A stretch of 64,000 bases of DNA from Casuarina equisetifolia (taxonomy: Eukaryota; Streptophyta; Magnoliopsida; Fagales; Casuarinaceae). The stretch is taken from assembly GCA_028551475.1 (NCBI GenBank), contig CM052360.1, positions 13,566,501 through 13,630,500 on the forward strand. The letters run 5' to 3'. Numbering within the stretch: position 1 is the first letter of the stretch; the number at the start of each line of letters is the position of its first letter. The position numbers were made by a program, and so were the translations under genes. Below, one piece after another: positions 51,560 to 63,143 of the stretch. The notes below the pieces were generated by a model. That model saw only the letters and a list, made by a program, of their open reading frames with translations, did no database searches and had not been told where the DNA came from.

Positions 51560-52249
51560 TGTTGGGTTGGTCCAGCCCATATTTGGGGACTTATTATTGG
51601 GTCCAATTAGGGTAATGTGGCCCTAAGGTTTAAAAGAAAAAATATAGAGTTTTTTTCTTTAGGAGAAGAGGTGAGTGGCCGTCAAAAAGAAAAGAGAGAG
51701 AGAAAAGAAAAGAGCAAAATTTCGTAGGAATTAGAGGCCCTGCGTAGCAGTTGATCAAACATCTTATCAAGGTCGATCCGTGGTCCGATTGAGCTGATTT
51801 TTTGTCAGCAGGTTTGGGATTGGGTGTTCTTCATTGTGAACAGTTGGATCGTCATTTGGAGCTCTTGAAGTCAGCAGATCTTTGTCAAAAATCTGGGTGA
51901 TTTTTCTCCAACTTTTCTTGGTTAAGTTGTTGTTTACAACTTGTTCTTCACTATTTATTGGTGATTCTATTATTGTTGAATCAGTAAATCTTAGTCCTGT
52001 TGCTGTTGTTAAGGACTTGATTGGGTTGTAACCTAACGATTTATATAGTAGAGATTTGAGTGGACTCCGTGATCGGTCCCGAGGTTTTTTTATCCTTCAC
52101 ATTGGAGGGGTTTTTCCAGGTAGAAATTCTTTTGTGTTGAGTGTAATATTTACTTATTCTACTTGTGATTCAAATACATCATTGGTGTTTTAGTATTTCC
52201 TCGCAGGTTCAATCAAAGTGGGAAATGTTATACGTCGTTTTTCCCATCA
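51560..52249 (+). repeat. 3' LTR of the Tork-like Copia
   Basis: 690 bp, starts TGTTGGGTTGG and ends CCCATCA, followed by the target duplication ctacc. It is 15-16 bp longer than the 5' LTR because of one indel near 51965. Confidence 0.93.
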
Positions 52250-52254
52250 CTACC

Positions 52255-55220
52255 CAGCTCTCGAAAGCAGTACAAATTCAAAGGCACGAGGGACTGCCAT
52301 CAGATTAGATGTAATGTAGGAACATACTGTGCACTTAGTGCCTAAAATTCATATTATTATTTGGAGAGAGTGTCCACAAAATTATTTAGTTTTGTGCTTG
52401 TAAGAGAATGTTGTGGAAAATGGCCTATCCCATGAACATATAGATATATAAATTAACCCATAAACATCTAATAGATACAAAAGATTTAAGATGGTTTAAA
52501 CTAACATAATATCTTATGTTCAATATTATCAATCTAGCTACAAGTTATTTTTCCTCTTTTTGAATTTCTCTAAAAGAGTACAAAAATATTATTTATAAAA
52601 TCCAAACATAGTTCTCGTGTCTTATTACTTAATACTCCCAATACTCACATGGTTTGTCTCTATTGTCTAATGGTTACAATACAAAATAACTTCATTTGGC
52701 TATTGCCCTCACAATTCATGCCATGTGTTGCCACCCTTGAACGGCAAAACTCTCTTTTTTGCCTTCTAGGTTTTCTCATAGTCTTTCTTTTTTAAAATAA
52801 CACCAAAGGAATTTTAACTTAATACCACTAGGAATATCTATTAATACACAAAAGGATAACTTACAAAATATTTCTAAAATATATCTTGAATATATATAAG
52901 ATACATAAAAGATAGATGAATTTTGCTCATACTAATTTTCATTCCACATTCTTAACAATTACTCCTTTTTAGAGCAAAATTACTACAAGTCAACACTATA
53001 AGTTGATTTTCTACATACGTGACCTTTGAATATTCTAATAGCTTGGGCAAACTCTTTAACATTTGATCAACCGACTTGATTAGCATGTCATTGCATCAAG
53101 AAATGTCTTTCCACTAACTTGCGTATCTTTCCTAACTCCTTAAATTTTTCCTCTATTCATAATCTAATAAAGCGAGATCCAACTAAGGTGTATTATCCGT
53201 AAATGGTCTATTAGATTTTTTGATCCAACTTAACTAAAAATCTTTACAATCTCACGAACTTTATGGCTTTCATAATCACAACTATCTATTAACCTCCTTT
53301 TCCTCCCTTGTTTGCATGCATTTATTAGAAAGAAAAAAAATACTAATCATCTAGCAAACTATAAAGATAATCAATAGTATCTTACCATTAATAGTGATCC
53401 ACCAAGTTCAAGTCCATTTCTCGCTGTAAAGAAGTTCACCATAGACAATTATGTCTATTGATCACATTTATTCTATGGACAATATCAACCATAATAAATC
53501 TATTTTAATGTTGTCTACCACTTGTACAGCCTTGAAGGTCTCGAATCATGTCTCTCTTCCAACAACTTGAATGTCAACTAAAAATGTGCTTGACAAGCAT
53601 CTAGCCTTTAATAGATGACTTTCTTTCAGTCTCCCTCTTGTATTGTATCTGGTTGAAGGAATTTTACAATACTTCATCTTAAGTATCTTGTTCTTAAGAT
53701 GTATGATGCTACTCTTAGCTCTTCCTTAGTAAGCTCTATAATAAATTCTATTTATAACTTCTCTAAAGACCCTTGCAAGATTCAACAACCAATCTTGTTA
53801 TTAACATGCTTAAAAAGTAAATGACATACCTAAAAGAGTCGCCCCAAAATTAACATAAATATCATTGCTTGAGCATCTCACTTATCTATGCATGCTCACA
53901 AATTTGTACAAATTTAACTATTATCACTTGAGAACTAATAGAAATTCGCACTAGCTTACCTTTACTTGCACATCATCTTATCTTTTAACTTCAAATTCCA
54001 TGGGTAGATTTAGTGCAATATAAACTACCACTAAAACTCAACAATACTTATATCAAAGTTCTCATGATTAGCAAGGAGAATATATCACATTATTTAATAA
54101 TTGTTCATAACATATGATGTATTATCTAATAGATAGCTATAACTACTCATAACAATTATTTGCATCCTCTCTAATTTCTCTTCAATATGAGCTCACATCA
54201 AGAAATACCTTATAGAATTAAATTGCTTTCTTGTGATTTAAACCATGAAGTAACCAAAGATGAAAATGAATCATACTACTTATGCAATCAATGGGAGAAT
54301 AATTGGAGAATTAATATCAACTAATTGAGTGATCTTATATACATAACTCACACAGTAACTTTTGATGCTTGAAACTTTATTTATTATTATTATTTTTTAA
54401 TGAAAGGTCAAATATTATATATCACCAAAGAAAATACAATTTTTAGTTGAGACTTTCATTTTTGTACCTTTTACTCCTAATATCACACTACTTTGTTTCT
54501 TCTTTATGTTATTGTTAATTGACTATATATTTGAAGTACCAAATTGAGAGAACTCTCTTCCTCAAATCTTCATTTTTATTAGGAATATCTACTAATATAG
54601 AAGAGAATAACCTATATAATATTTTTAGGATATATCTTGAACATATTTAGAATATGCTTAAAATGGATCATCTTTACTAATTTTCACTTGAAATTCCTAA
54701 TATAGATGAAAACATAAAATTTAATATTTTACAATAAATAATCTTCGTTGTAAAGATTAAACAAACAAGTGTTCCATTATATTTTCCATGCAATCCTATT
54801 GATGGAAATTACGAGTATTATTTTTTTATGCTAACTAAATAAGAAGTGTAAAAAGATTTGTCTGTCGTCTAATAATATTTCAGGTACTTCGTTTCCAAGC
54901 TTCAATGATGAAATTATCTATCATTCAGTCAAAATTCCTAATCGTTTAGAATCACTTTTTTGTTATAGAATTTTGCGTGTTTCATCAGCTAAGAATAGAA
55001 GATACACACATAACGATGTAGACAACATATTGGAAGTGAGATACGTCGTACTACCATCGGTTCTTTCGTTCAAATGAAAAGAGATTCAGTTAATAAGATA
55101 TTTGATTTGAGTGAATGAGAGATATGTTTATTTCCGTACCAAATTTTATTATTGGGTTTTATTTCCAAACCAGAATAGAGGGAGAAAAAAGCTCTTGAAC
55201 TACCCAATAAAATTATAATA
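52255..55220. other. AT-rich repeat relic without a recognised gene
   Basis: No frame of note. Two segments, 52831-52898 and 54581-54648, share a sequence around aggaatatctattaata and atatatcttgaa in the same orientation about 1750 bp apart. They could be the remains of a pair of LTRs from a very old, shortened element. Coding domains between them cannot be read. Confidence 0.4.
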
Positions 55221-55882
55221 TTGAAATTTTAACGAGTATTGTGCATCATGTTGGCCATCCGTTCCCCGGTCGGATGATCGGCTTTACAGAGGAAGTAGCT
55301 CCGCTGCCAGCGAACATTACGGCTTTTCCTGCTGGCCAACGATACGGTCGCTGTGGCTCCCGTGGACGTGTTTCACGCCTACTTTCCCTGGACTTAGAAA
55401 CTATCGGAATATAATCACGAAGCCCCGTGTGGTCGGAGTGTCGTGCGCCACGCGTGGCGTTACCACTGTGGAGCCTTAATTTCGTTCCCTTACTGACAAT
55501 TCGGATTTTAGTGAAAGAGTCAGGCCCCAGTCATGCCCAGTGCCTTTCAGAAAAAGTGTCTTTGATTAACGTATCCAGAAGCAGGTCTTTGGCACTGTTT
55601 AGCTAGGACGCGTTTGAAAGATGATCTTTGGACGAGACAGGTGTAAATGTGCTTGTCGGAGTAGGAAATACTTTTCCTGATCACAGCCTAATAGCCTTTT
55701 CAAAACTTGGCCGGGCTCTCTTTTTATCCATTGGAATTCAGACACTGGTCTTACCTATGCCTGTACATTTCCCATGTCCGCGAAATTCTTCAGGCATGTG
55801 GCCTTCGTATACTTACCTTTTCAGAATGTCAAAAATGGCATTGCAGATGTTGGCTGTCACTGCTCAGCCTTTACCAAGACTT

Positions 55883-55922
<40 letters not shown>

Positions 55923-56232
55923 GAGAGTTGAGGACGGTAGCCCATGCACTGCTAGGTTTCGTGATTGGCAAAAATCGTTGTTCACTGGTTTGCACTTTCA
56001 GGAATGAGGTTTCAAGAAAAGAACAAAAAGGAAAAGGAAATAGAGTTTTAGGTAGGAAGCTGTTCTGGAAAAAAGTTGACGATCAGGTCGAATTTTCTCA
56101 AGAAGCAGCAGTTAGTCGGAGAATGAATTTCCACCTCCCATGTTCAGCCAATTTGAGGTTGAACATGCAAAACAGTTCAGAAAACTTTCTTTATGCGAGG
56201 AAGAAAGGTAAAGGACGGAATTTTCATTGCAG
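55221..56232. other. Intergenic DNA with an (AG)n microsatellite
   Basis: 55887-55920 is (AG)17. The four overlapping frames around it arise because the repeat has no stop in any phase. No gene is recognised. Confidence 0.6.
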
Positions 56233-56584
56233 TGTTGGAGGATTAAAATATCCAGTTCCACATTGAGTAAGGCGATAGGAGAGTCTGGCCTTATAAGTTT
56301 TCGCTAGCAACTCACTATTGCACAGTTCTGTATTTTAATTGGGCACTTCAATTTTTAATATGGTATCAGAGCCGGTCCTGTGTCTTACCTACCTTAGTGT
56401 GATCCCTCTAGATTGGTCCCATCTCTCACCGCGCCCAACGTGAGATTGCGAAGGAATGTTGGAGGATTAAAATATCCAGTCCCACATTGGGTAAGGCGAC
56501 AGAAGAGTCTGACCTTATAAGCTTCCGTTAGCAATCCACTATTGCACAGTTCTGTGTTTTAGTTGGGCCATTCAATTTCTAATA
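56233..56584 (+). mobile_element. TRIM-like miniature LTR retroelement
   Basis: Two direct repeats of 128 bp, 56233-56360 and 56457-56584, each starting TGTTGGAGGATTAAAATATC and containing a block close to TCCCACATTGGGTAAGGCGA. The primer site TGGTATCAGAGCC (56361-56373) is perfect. The internal part is only about 96 bp and non-coding. This is the plan of a terminal-repeat retrotransposon in miniature, which moves with proteins supplied by larger elements. The repeats end TTTTTAATA and TTTCTAATA rather than CA, and no target duplication was found, so the exact ends may be off by a few bases. Confidence 0.85.
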
Positions 56585-59270
56585 GAGACCAAACTTTATA
56601 ACATTTGGACAAAAGTTTTCTTCCTTTTGTATATATATTGCCACAGGTTGCGCAAGGTACCATCAAGGATCCTTCCTATTCTGGAAGAAACAGGACGTTC
56701 CTAGTATCCCACTGCATGGACTGCGAACCCCCAGTTTCATGCAACTAGTGTTCCAAACCTTGATCAGATTTGTACGGTTTTATGTATAGACGTAGTCGAC
56801 CATTACACAACTGATCGAATGAATTAATCGTTATATCAATTCAGCCAACAAAGCCTTACTCCATACAATTGGTTTCAACTTCATCAAGCATCGCTATTAA
56901 CTCAGTAACAAGTTCTCTGAAAGCTTAAACTAGTGGTTGGAGGGAAAAGGGGGAGAGAGGAGGTCACGGGCAATTACACCCTTCTCTATGAGGCATGGAT
57001 GGAACATAATACTGCAAACTCACAGTTGCCACAGGCCGCTCCTGACCAATTTGTCTCCTTATTAAATCCACCCTATGCTCGCCTAATATTGTCTTCCACT
57101 GAAACCTCTGCCGATAGAGCCTGATAGCATAGCCCAGCTTTTTCTCTTTCTGGCAAAAACCACGGCGGATGGTGTCAACGTCTAAAATCCGAGAATGCAT
57201 GCATGCATCGCCATGCCACTTCCATGTTCCCTCATTTCCCATCCCACACTTACACTCTTTTCCCTGTCGTCTCGCCGCCATGGCACGGCTCTTCATTACA
57301 TCTTATTTTCATGAGTTCCTTCTGATAAGGATGGAGATTTAAGAATTTTAGGTCAATCTTGACTTTGCACAAAGAGTTTTTGGTTTGACAAAGTAAAATA
57401 AAAATGAAACTATTAAGACCAACTAATAAAATCCTAGAATTGCAGCCTAAATTCAGAAACTTTTAGTGGCAATTGTAAGACTCGGAGGGTGTTTGTCAGG
57501 CACAGCGCCCATTAAATACCGTTCCTCCCATCTAATACCACTGGAGCATACCCCTCAGTCCATTTATTCCCTTGTCGGATTTGGCCTGCCCAGAACCACG
57601 ACACGTTGCTGTCGCATAGATACACTTGGAGGGTCGCAATAAAGCAGCATTAATCAACTGCCACGCTTATGATCACTTTCTATTTCTTCGAGCAATCAGA
57701 ACCCCAACCTTTACTTTTTCGTACACCCATTTCTTATTTTCCATGGCTAAGGAAAAGCAATTCCCTCAGCCTGCTTTTAGGTTTTAGCCCTGCCGAGAGG
57801 CACTCATGCCCTTCATTATGCGGCCGCCCCTTTAATCGTTGACTTTTAAAACGTATTATTTTCTAATTATTACAGTTTTAGCTCGATATCCCCACTTCTT
57901 ACGTCTTTTAGAGGTTGCATTGTATGTATGCGTGTATACAGCTGAAGTTGCTCACACAACCTAATCCTGTTAATTCAACATCGATAAGTGCACTTGGTCC
58001 CCTGAACAATGGCATTAGTGTATGTGTTATGAATGGTGTGGGTTATGGAGCCTGAATTATGGAAGGAAGGAGTGTCAGAGTCAGTCCTATGATGAGCAGG
58101 ATGGTCTTATTGTCGATCGTTGGTCCCCGTCCTTGAGCACGAATGTGGGTCGCTGTACCAGATCTTAGCCTCAGTGCTAATGAAGGTAACTATCTTACCC
58201 TACCCATTTATTTATTGAAATTTTAAATATTATTTTGACGAAAAGATTCGCCGCAACACCAGATGATTTGCCGGTCTCAAATAGACGGTGGCGAATTTTT
58301 CGAGAAGTGAAGAGACGCGTCCTCGGAAAACGACGACTGGTGTAGAAAATGGAAACTCGGAATATATTGGCACGACGACGGTAGTCCTGGACTTGCACCG
58401 TCAAATTGACACGTACCGCTGATTTCCATCAAAACACAGAATTTCAGTAACGTCTTTTCGTCGCACTTATGTGGATTCATGGGAAAAACCGACGGCCAGA
58501 AAAGCACCCAAGTTTTCTCCTCTTCTCGGGAGAGTCCATAGAGAGAGGAACGAACCTGTTTTGCACATTAGGTGTGAAATCAATGTCACATCTTTAGAGA
58601 CGATAGGTGAAGGACTTTTTGCAACGACTCTAAGCGTTATAATTATCGGATACTCATGAGGGGTTCTTTGTTTTGCTGTTTTCAAACGTGGGGAACTAAT
58701 ATTAATGGTTTCTTGAACTTCAGTCATTTTCAGTCAGTTAACGGGACTGATACCTCGATAATAGCTTTAGCTTCAGCATTCAAGGAAATGAAAAGTAGTA
58801 TTGTTCTGAGAAATGAGGCGGCAGTTCAGAGAGAGAATGGGAGTGTCCCGAAGGAAAGCTGTTATGGGCTAGATTTGTGGAACATGGCCCACGAGAACTG
58901 ACTGCTGATCATCGTTGCTTTTCCTTAACACAAGGACTAAAGGAAGTCTTGGCGCCGGCGTGAAAGAGAAGCGAACAAGGGATAGTTTGAGGTGGATAAG
59001 ATGGTTAGCACAGATTTGGTGTTGAATATAAGACTAAAAGATTTTAAATCAACTAAGTCAGGTACTTGTCATAAGATGGCCAGTTTAAGCTAGCATTTCT
59101 TTCACTTTATTTAAGCTTAAGTTAGTTTCCATTAGACATAACAAATTTGCATTAATTTAGGAAACGATCACATAAAGTTTTTAGCTCACGAGAAATTGAG
59201 TGTGCGAAGACGGAATTCCAAATTTAGAGCCCTTACCGTTTCGTGCAATAAAAGAAGGCAGTTGTATTTC
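56585..59270. other. Intergenic stretch without a recognised gene
   Basis: Short frames on both strands (for example 56933-57124, 56964-57296, 58467-58727, 58656-58901) show no known domain or splice-compatible extension. 57180-57210 contains repeated gcatg units. 57470-58160 is closer to average gene GC but remains unassigned. Confidence 0.45.
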
Positions 59271-61142
59271 TTATTTTGACAACTGGAAAGCTTCCTTTAC
59301 CCTTCATCTTGTCCCTTCTTGCCCGAGGAATTCCTGAAGAAACTCTGCATAGCAATAGTTACGGTATATTGGAGGATGTTCCTCATTAATCAATTCCTCC
59401 ATGGGACCAATGGGAACCTCCATTTCCGGTGCATAAAACAGTGCCAGTGATACTCGTGGCCGGGTTTTGTTGGTTACAGCCCTGTGGTGCACGCTCTTAA
59501 AACCTTCCATTACTCATGACCTACATGAGTATTAGTATTTCAAGAAATATATCAGTTTCTATGTCAGGAAGAGGCTTCATTTTAGTGATTGCATTTTGTT
59601 TTATTCCAAATCTCCCATGATGCATGTTAACATAAATAGTCTCCTTTCTACCACTTCATTGGTAGCTTTTAAGTTTTTATCTTATTTTATATTACAAGGT
59701 CAAAGGTCGTCAACTAATCGTGAAAAATGACAGCAACAAAATAAATTAACACCCTTAAATTCAAGAAATACAAAGACAAATACTAGCAAGATTTTCATGT
59801 AGTGCAAAGGATATCTAACATTAAGAAATTAATTGATTAATTGATGATACTAATATCCTTCAAATTATTATTTTTGAATAGATATTTGATATTGAAATAC
59901 TAGTTAGATTATAAATTTTAACTTCGATCACTATTAAAATTTTCATTTAGTAAGGACTTCACGTAATATTATAACAAGTTGATCACTTGTTAATTCAGTT
60001 GGTAGTTAACAAAGCCTTGACAATTAGGTCGGGATTCCACACCTTTCATTCCACCTCTCCCTCCTAGATAAATTTAAAGTTTTTTTTTTAATTTAAAAAA
60101 CATAATATTAAAACAAAGACTTGAATCACATTATCTTTATAATTAATCTCTCATCTTAATAAAGTATCTTAATCTGTAAATCTTGTTGAAGTTTGAACTC
60201 TTAAGAAAAATGTTAATATATAATTCAATTTATTATACTACTTTTACTGTGAAAGAAGCAATGGTCGGGTTACCTGAATCTGACCACCCAGATTGATAAC
60301 AAATGCGTTTGGAACGGGGTCAACTGCAACCCACTTCCCATCTTTGATTACTTGGAGGCCAGTCACTCGTGCTTGCCGGAGCACCGTTATCGCCACTGTG
60401 TCAGTGTGAACAGCCAGTCCCAAGGTTAGCTTGGGGTCTGGACATGGTGGATTAAAATTAGCTTGCGTACTTAGGGCACGTGCATCACCAATCTTTTTTA
60501 GTAGGCGATCTTTCTCCAGCCCAAGGCCTTGGGAAATCAAGCTCAATAGCCTGTATATAAAGGAACCGATCTCCTTTGCATACTCGGCGAAAGCATCACT
60601 AAAGAAGTCAAAACGCAAAATATAGGGGACCTCGAATGGACTATAAAGTTTGTGTGCAAATATAGGCAACAGATAAGAAGAAATACCGGTAATTGGATGG
60701 ATTTTTGGCAGGAAATGACTGAAATCGTCTTCTGGATGCCGTGGATGAGAGAAGCATTCACTCCACATCCTGACTTTCTCTTGGCCTTCAGCCTTGGGGT
60801 AGTAGTTGAAAAGTTTGACTCGCTTGGGATAGTCTTCTGTGAAAAACTCTTCTTTTTCTTCTGGAGGCAGCTCGAAGAATTGGGTAACGGCAGTCATCAT
60901 TTTGTCATATAGCTCTTCAGGGACACGGCGTGGTTGATGACTTGAAAGAACCCGTATTCCTCACAGGCTTGTGATATCTTCTCAATTAACGCCAATGCAA
61001 CCTGACCGCTTTCATTACCATCATCGTTCAAGTCAATGATAGGAATCGAGGCCAAGGGGGATATCTGTGCAAGCTGTGGTCTTTTGTCCTCTGGAAGGAT
61101 GAAACTTCGCGAAATTGAAAGAGGCTTGGTGGCGTTATCCAT
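59271..61142 (-). pseudogene. 2-oxoglutarate/Fe(II) dioxygenase pseudogene
   Basis: Two exons: 61142-60274 and 59520-59271, with GT-AG intron of about 750 bp. The start is MDNATKPLSIS. The DIOX_N part has ASIPIIDL and EEYGFFQVINH. The catalytic part has QANFNPPCPDP, the iron ligands in HTDTVAITVL, VDPVPNAFVINLG, then the distal His in SVHHRAVTN and RVSLALF for 2-oxoglutarate. The family resembles hyoscyamine 6-dioxygenase-like and DMR6-like enzymes; the substrate is unknown. Lesions: a net two-base shift near 60920 after VINHAV; an unusual insert of about 25-30 residues near 60640-60720; one extra T near 59503; and a TGA at 59304-59306 before the residual tail KEAFQLSK. Iron ligands are kept, so decay is probably recent. 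Confidence 0.9.
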
Positions 61143-61189
61143 TTGAGAAGCCCTTGATGATTCAGTGGAGAAGATGGAAATCACAGTAG

Positions 61190-61538
61190 CAGTCTATACA
61201 AGCTTAGGACTACGCCCTTCCTTTATTTATTTTATTGGTGTGAAGGATACTACTCCAGGGATCCTTTTATTCTACGATGCCCTTTCCTTATTCCAACGTG
61301 GTTTGCTTAAAACTTATTCCCACCTGTCGGCGGCATCTTCGGGGCCATGATCTTGGATTAGGCAAGGCAAAGGACAAACGGGAAGTCACCCTCCTCATCT
61401 TCCGATTCCTGTTTGGGTTGCGTGTCTTCAACACAAGAGTCTTGTTTACTTTGCCAAACGACAGACACCACCATGAATACGTAATTTCAAAAATTCACCA
61501 AAAAACGCTGCCTCTCACTTTTTCTTTTTAACCCTACT
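61190..61538. other. Upstream region of the dioxygenase pseudogene
   Basis: 349 bp between the pseudogene start and the next transposon. tttatttatttta at 61221-61233 could be the former TATA region on the minus strand. No other feature is seen. Confidence 0.35.
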
Positions 61539-62302
61539 TGATGCGGATGCACTTAAGGCCCAATATTACGAGTTCCAATATCAAAGAATTAAGAGTTCAC
61601 AAGATAATCCAATGGGTCCAAGAAGGCCAAGGTTGAAGAAGCAGCCCAAGAATATTCTATAGCATCTCTGCAACCTTTAATATGAGGGTTTCCTAAATAA
61701 TTGTTGAGTCCTTAATTTCCTAGGTTTAATTTATTGTTTGAGAATATTTCCTTTTGTTTGGTTTTCCATAATTGTCTAGGTTCCTGATTTATCTAGGTTT
61801 TCATACTTGTCAGATTTCTGATTTGTTTAGGATTCCTTATTTGTCAGAATCCAGATTTGTTAAAACTTCCTTAATTATAAGGATTCTTGATTATCAGGAT
61901 CCTTCTAGAATTAGGTTTTAAGGATTCCTGATTTACCAGGATCCTTCTAGAATTAGGTTTAGCTGCCTATTTAAAGGGAGCATTGTTTCAATTGTAAGCA
62001 GAGTAGAGTTGTTTTCAAGAGAATAAAAACCCCAAAGTTGTGTGATCAACTTTTGCATCCTTTATCCAATTCTTGCCAGGGATTGGTGGTGGAGCACCTC
62101 CTTGACTGGTGGCGTTGCCTTTACGTCTTGGAGCTTGTTGGCATCTATCCTTTTATTTTGATTATTCCTATTTTCGTTTTTTTCTCCCTTCCTCCCTACC
62201 AAACACTCACTTTTCCCAAAAAAAACCCAAAACACCAAAGAAACGATTTTTACATATTTTCTAAACCCGAGCTCGCTCAAGCCCACCATAACATTCGCAT
62301 CA
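61539..62302 (+). repeat. Complete LTR of the composite element
   Basis: 764 bp with short inverted ends TGATGCG and CGCATCA. 61879-61960 holds two tandem copies of a ~40-bp unit with aggatccttctagaattagg, preceded by looser copies of gattcctgatttgtc. The TATA-like box tatttaaa is at 61969-61976, so transcripts should start near 62000. It is the same family as the solo LTR at 23361-24139. Confidence 0.9.
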
Positions 62303-62304
62303 AG

Positions 62305-62317
62305 TGGTATCAAAGCC
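62305..62317 (+). other. Primer binding site of the composite element
   Basis: TGGTATCAAAGCC two bases after the LTR end; complementary to initiator Met tRNA with one change. Confidence 0.85.
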
Positions 62318-62349
62318 TAGGTTATTCTTATGAGTGAGCTCTCCTCAAG

Positions 62350-62523
62350 ATGTTTAATTCAAGTGGCAATTTTTCGTCGCATTATCATGGCCATTATGCA
62401 CCAATTCCACCATGGGAAGTTGGAAACAAACTGTTATCGCTTGAGTTAGGCGAGGTAAAGGAGCAACTTTATGAGGTCGTCAAGAAGTTGCAAGCCTTTT
62501 GCCACACCACTATCATCATCTAG
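62350..62523 (+). pseudogene. Short gag-like start in the composite element
   Basis: 57 codons opening MFNSSGNFSSHYHGHYAP and continuing with a helical stretch (LELGEVKEQLYEVVKKLQ), closed by TAG just before the partial LTR copy. Position after the primer site suggests the beginning of gag, but the family is not recognised and everything after it is missing. Low confidence in function, fair confidence in position. Confidence 0.5.
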
Positions 62524-62631
62524 CCTCCTCCTCCTTTGCACCTCCTTGACTGGTGGCGTTGCCTTTACGTCTTGGAGCTTGTTGGCATCTATCCTTTTAT
62601 TTTGATTATTCCTATTTTCGTTTTTTTTTTT

Positions 62632-63138
62632 ACACAACTTTGGGGTTTCTATTCTCTTGAAAACAACTCTACTTTGCTTACAATTGAAACAATGCTCCCT
62701 TTAAATAGGCAGCTAAACCTAATTCTAGAAGGATCCTGGTAAATCAGGAATCCTTAAAACCTAATTCTAGAAGGATCCTGATAAATCAAGAATCCTTATA
62801 ATTAAGGAAATTTTAACAAATCTAGATTCTGACAAATAAGGAATCCTAAACAAATCAGAAATCTGACAAGTATGAAAACCTAGATAAATCAGGAACCTAG
62901 ACAATTATGGAAAACCAAACAAAAGAAAATATTCTCAAACAATAAATTAAACCTAGGAAATTAAGGACTCAACAATTATTTAGGAAACCCCTCATATTAA
63001 AGGCTGCAGAGATGCTATAGAATATTCTTGGGCTGCTTCTTCAACCTTGGCCTTCTTGGACCCATTGGATTATGTTGTGAACTCTTAATTCTTTGATATT
63101 GGAACTCGTAATATTGGGCCTTAAGTGCATCCGCATCA
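62632..63138 (-). repeat. Inverted LTR arm of the composite element
   Basis: Reverse complement of 61539-62043, beginning at the R-like segment around caaagttgtgt and ending with GCATCCGCATCA. It contains the same tandem repeat and TATA-like box in opposite orientation. Confidence 0.9.
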
Positions 63139-63143
63139 CTACT

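Larger units (their letters stand above)
47123..52249 (+). mobile_element. Full-length Copia (Tork/Tnt1-like) retrotransposon, defective
   Basis: 5127 bp with LTRs 47123-47796 and 51560-52249 and a perfect 5-bp target duplication (ctacc at 47118-47122 and 52250-52254). Primer site, gag, protease, integrase, RT, RNase H and polypurine tract are present in Copia order. The LTRs differ at roughly 8-9 in 100 positions by eye, plus a 15-bp indel, so the insertion is old. The polyprotein is closed by at least ten stops and lacks part of RT. Confidence 0.95.
61539..63138 (+). mobile_element. Composite retroelement with inverted LTR ends
   Basis: A perfect target duplication (ctact at 61534-61538 and 63139-63143) bounds a 1600-bp unit. 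Left to right: a complete LTR (61539-62302, TGATGCG...CGCATCA), primer site, a short leader and gag-like start (62350-62523), a partial direct LTR copy (about 62537-62629), and an inverted copy of the first ~505 bp of the LTR (about 62632-63138). Both outer ends are therefore the U3 terminus TGATGCGGATGC. The arms are nearly identical (roughly ten differences over 505 bp by eye), so the event is young. Confidence 0.9.

Noticed and set aside
55628..56266. Cluster of overlapping plus-strand frames in all phases
   Set aside because: They are held open by the (AG)n repeat, which has no stop codon in any phase, and one runs into the TRIM-like element.
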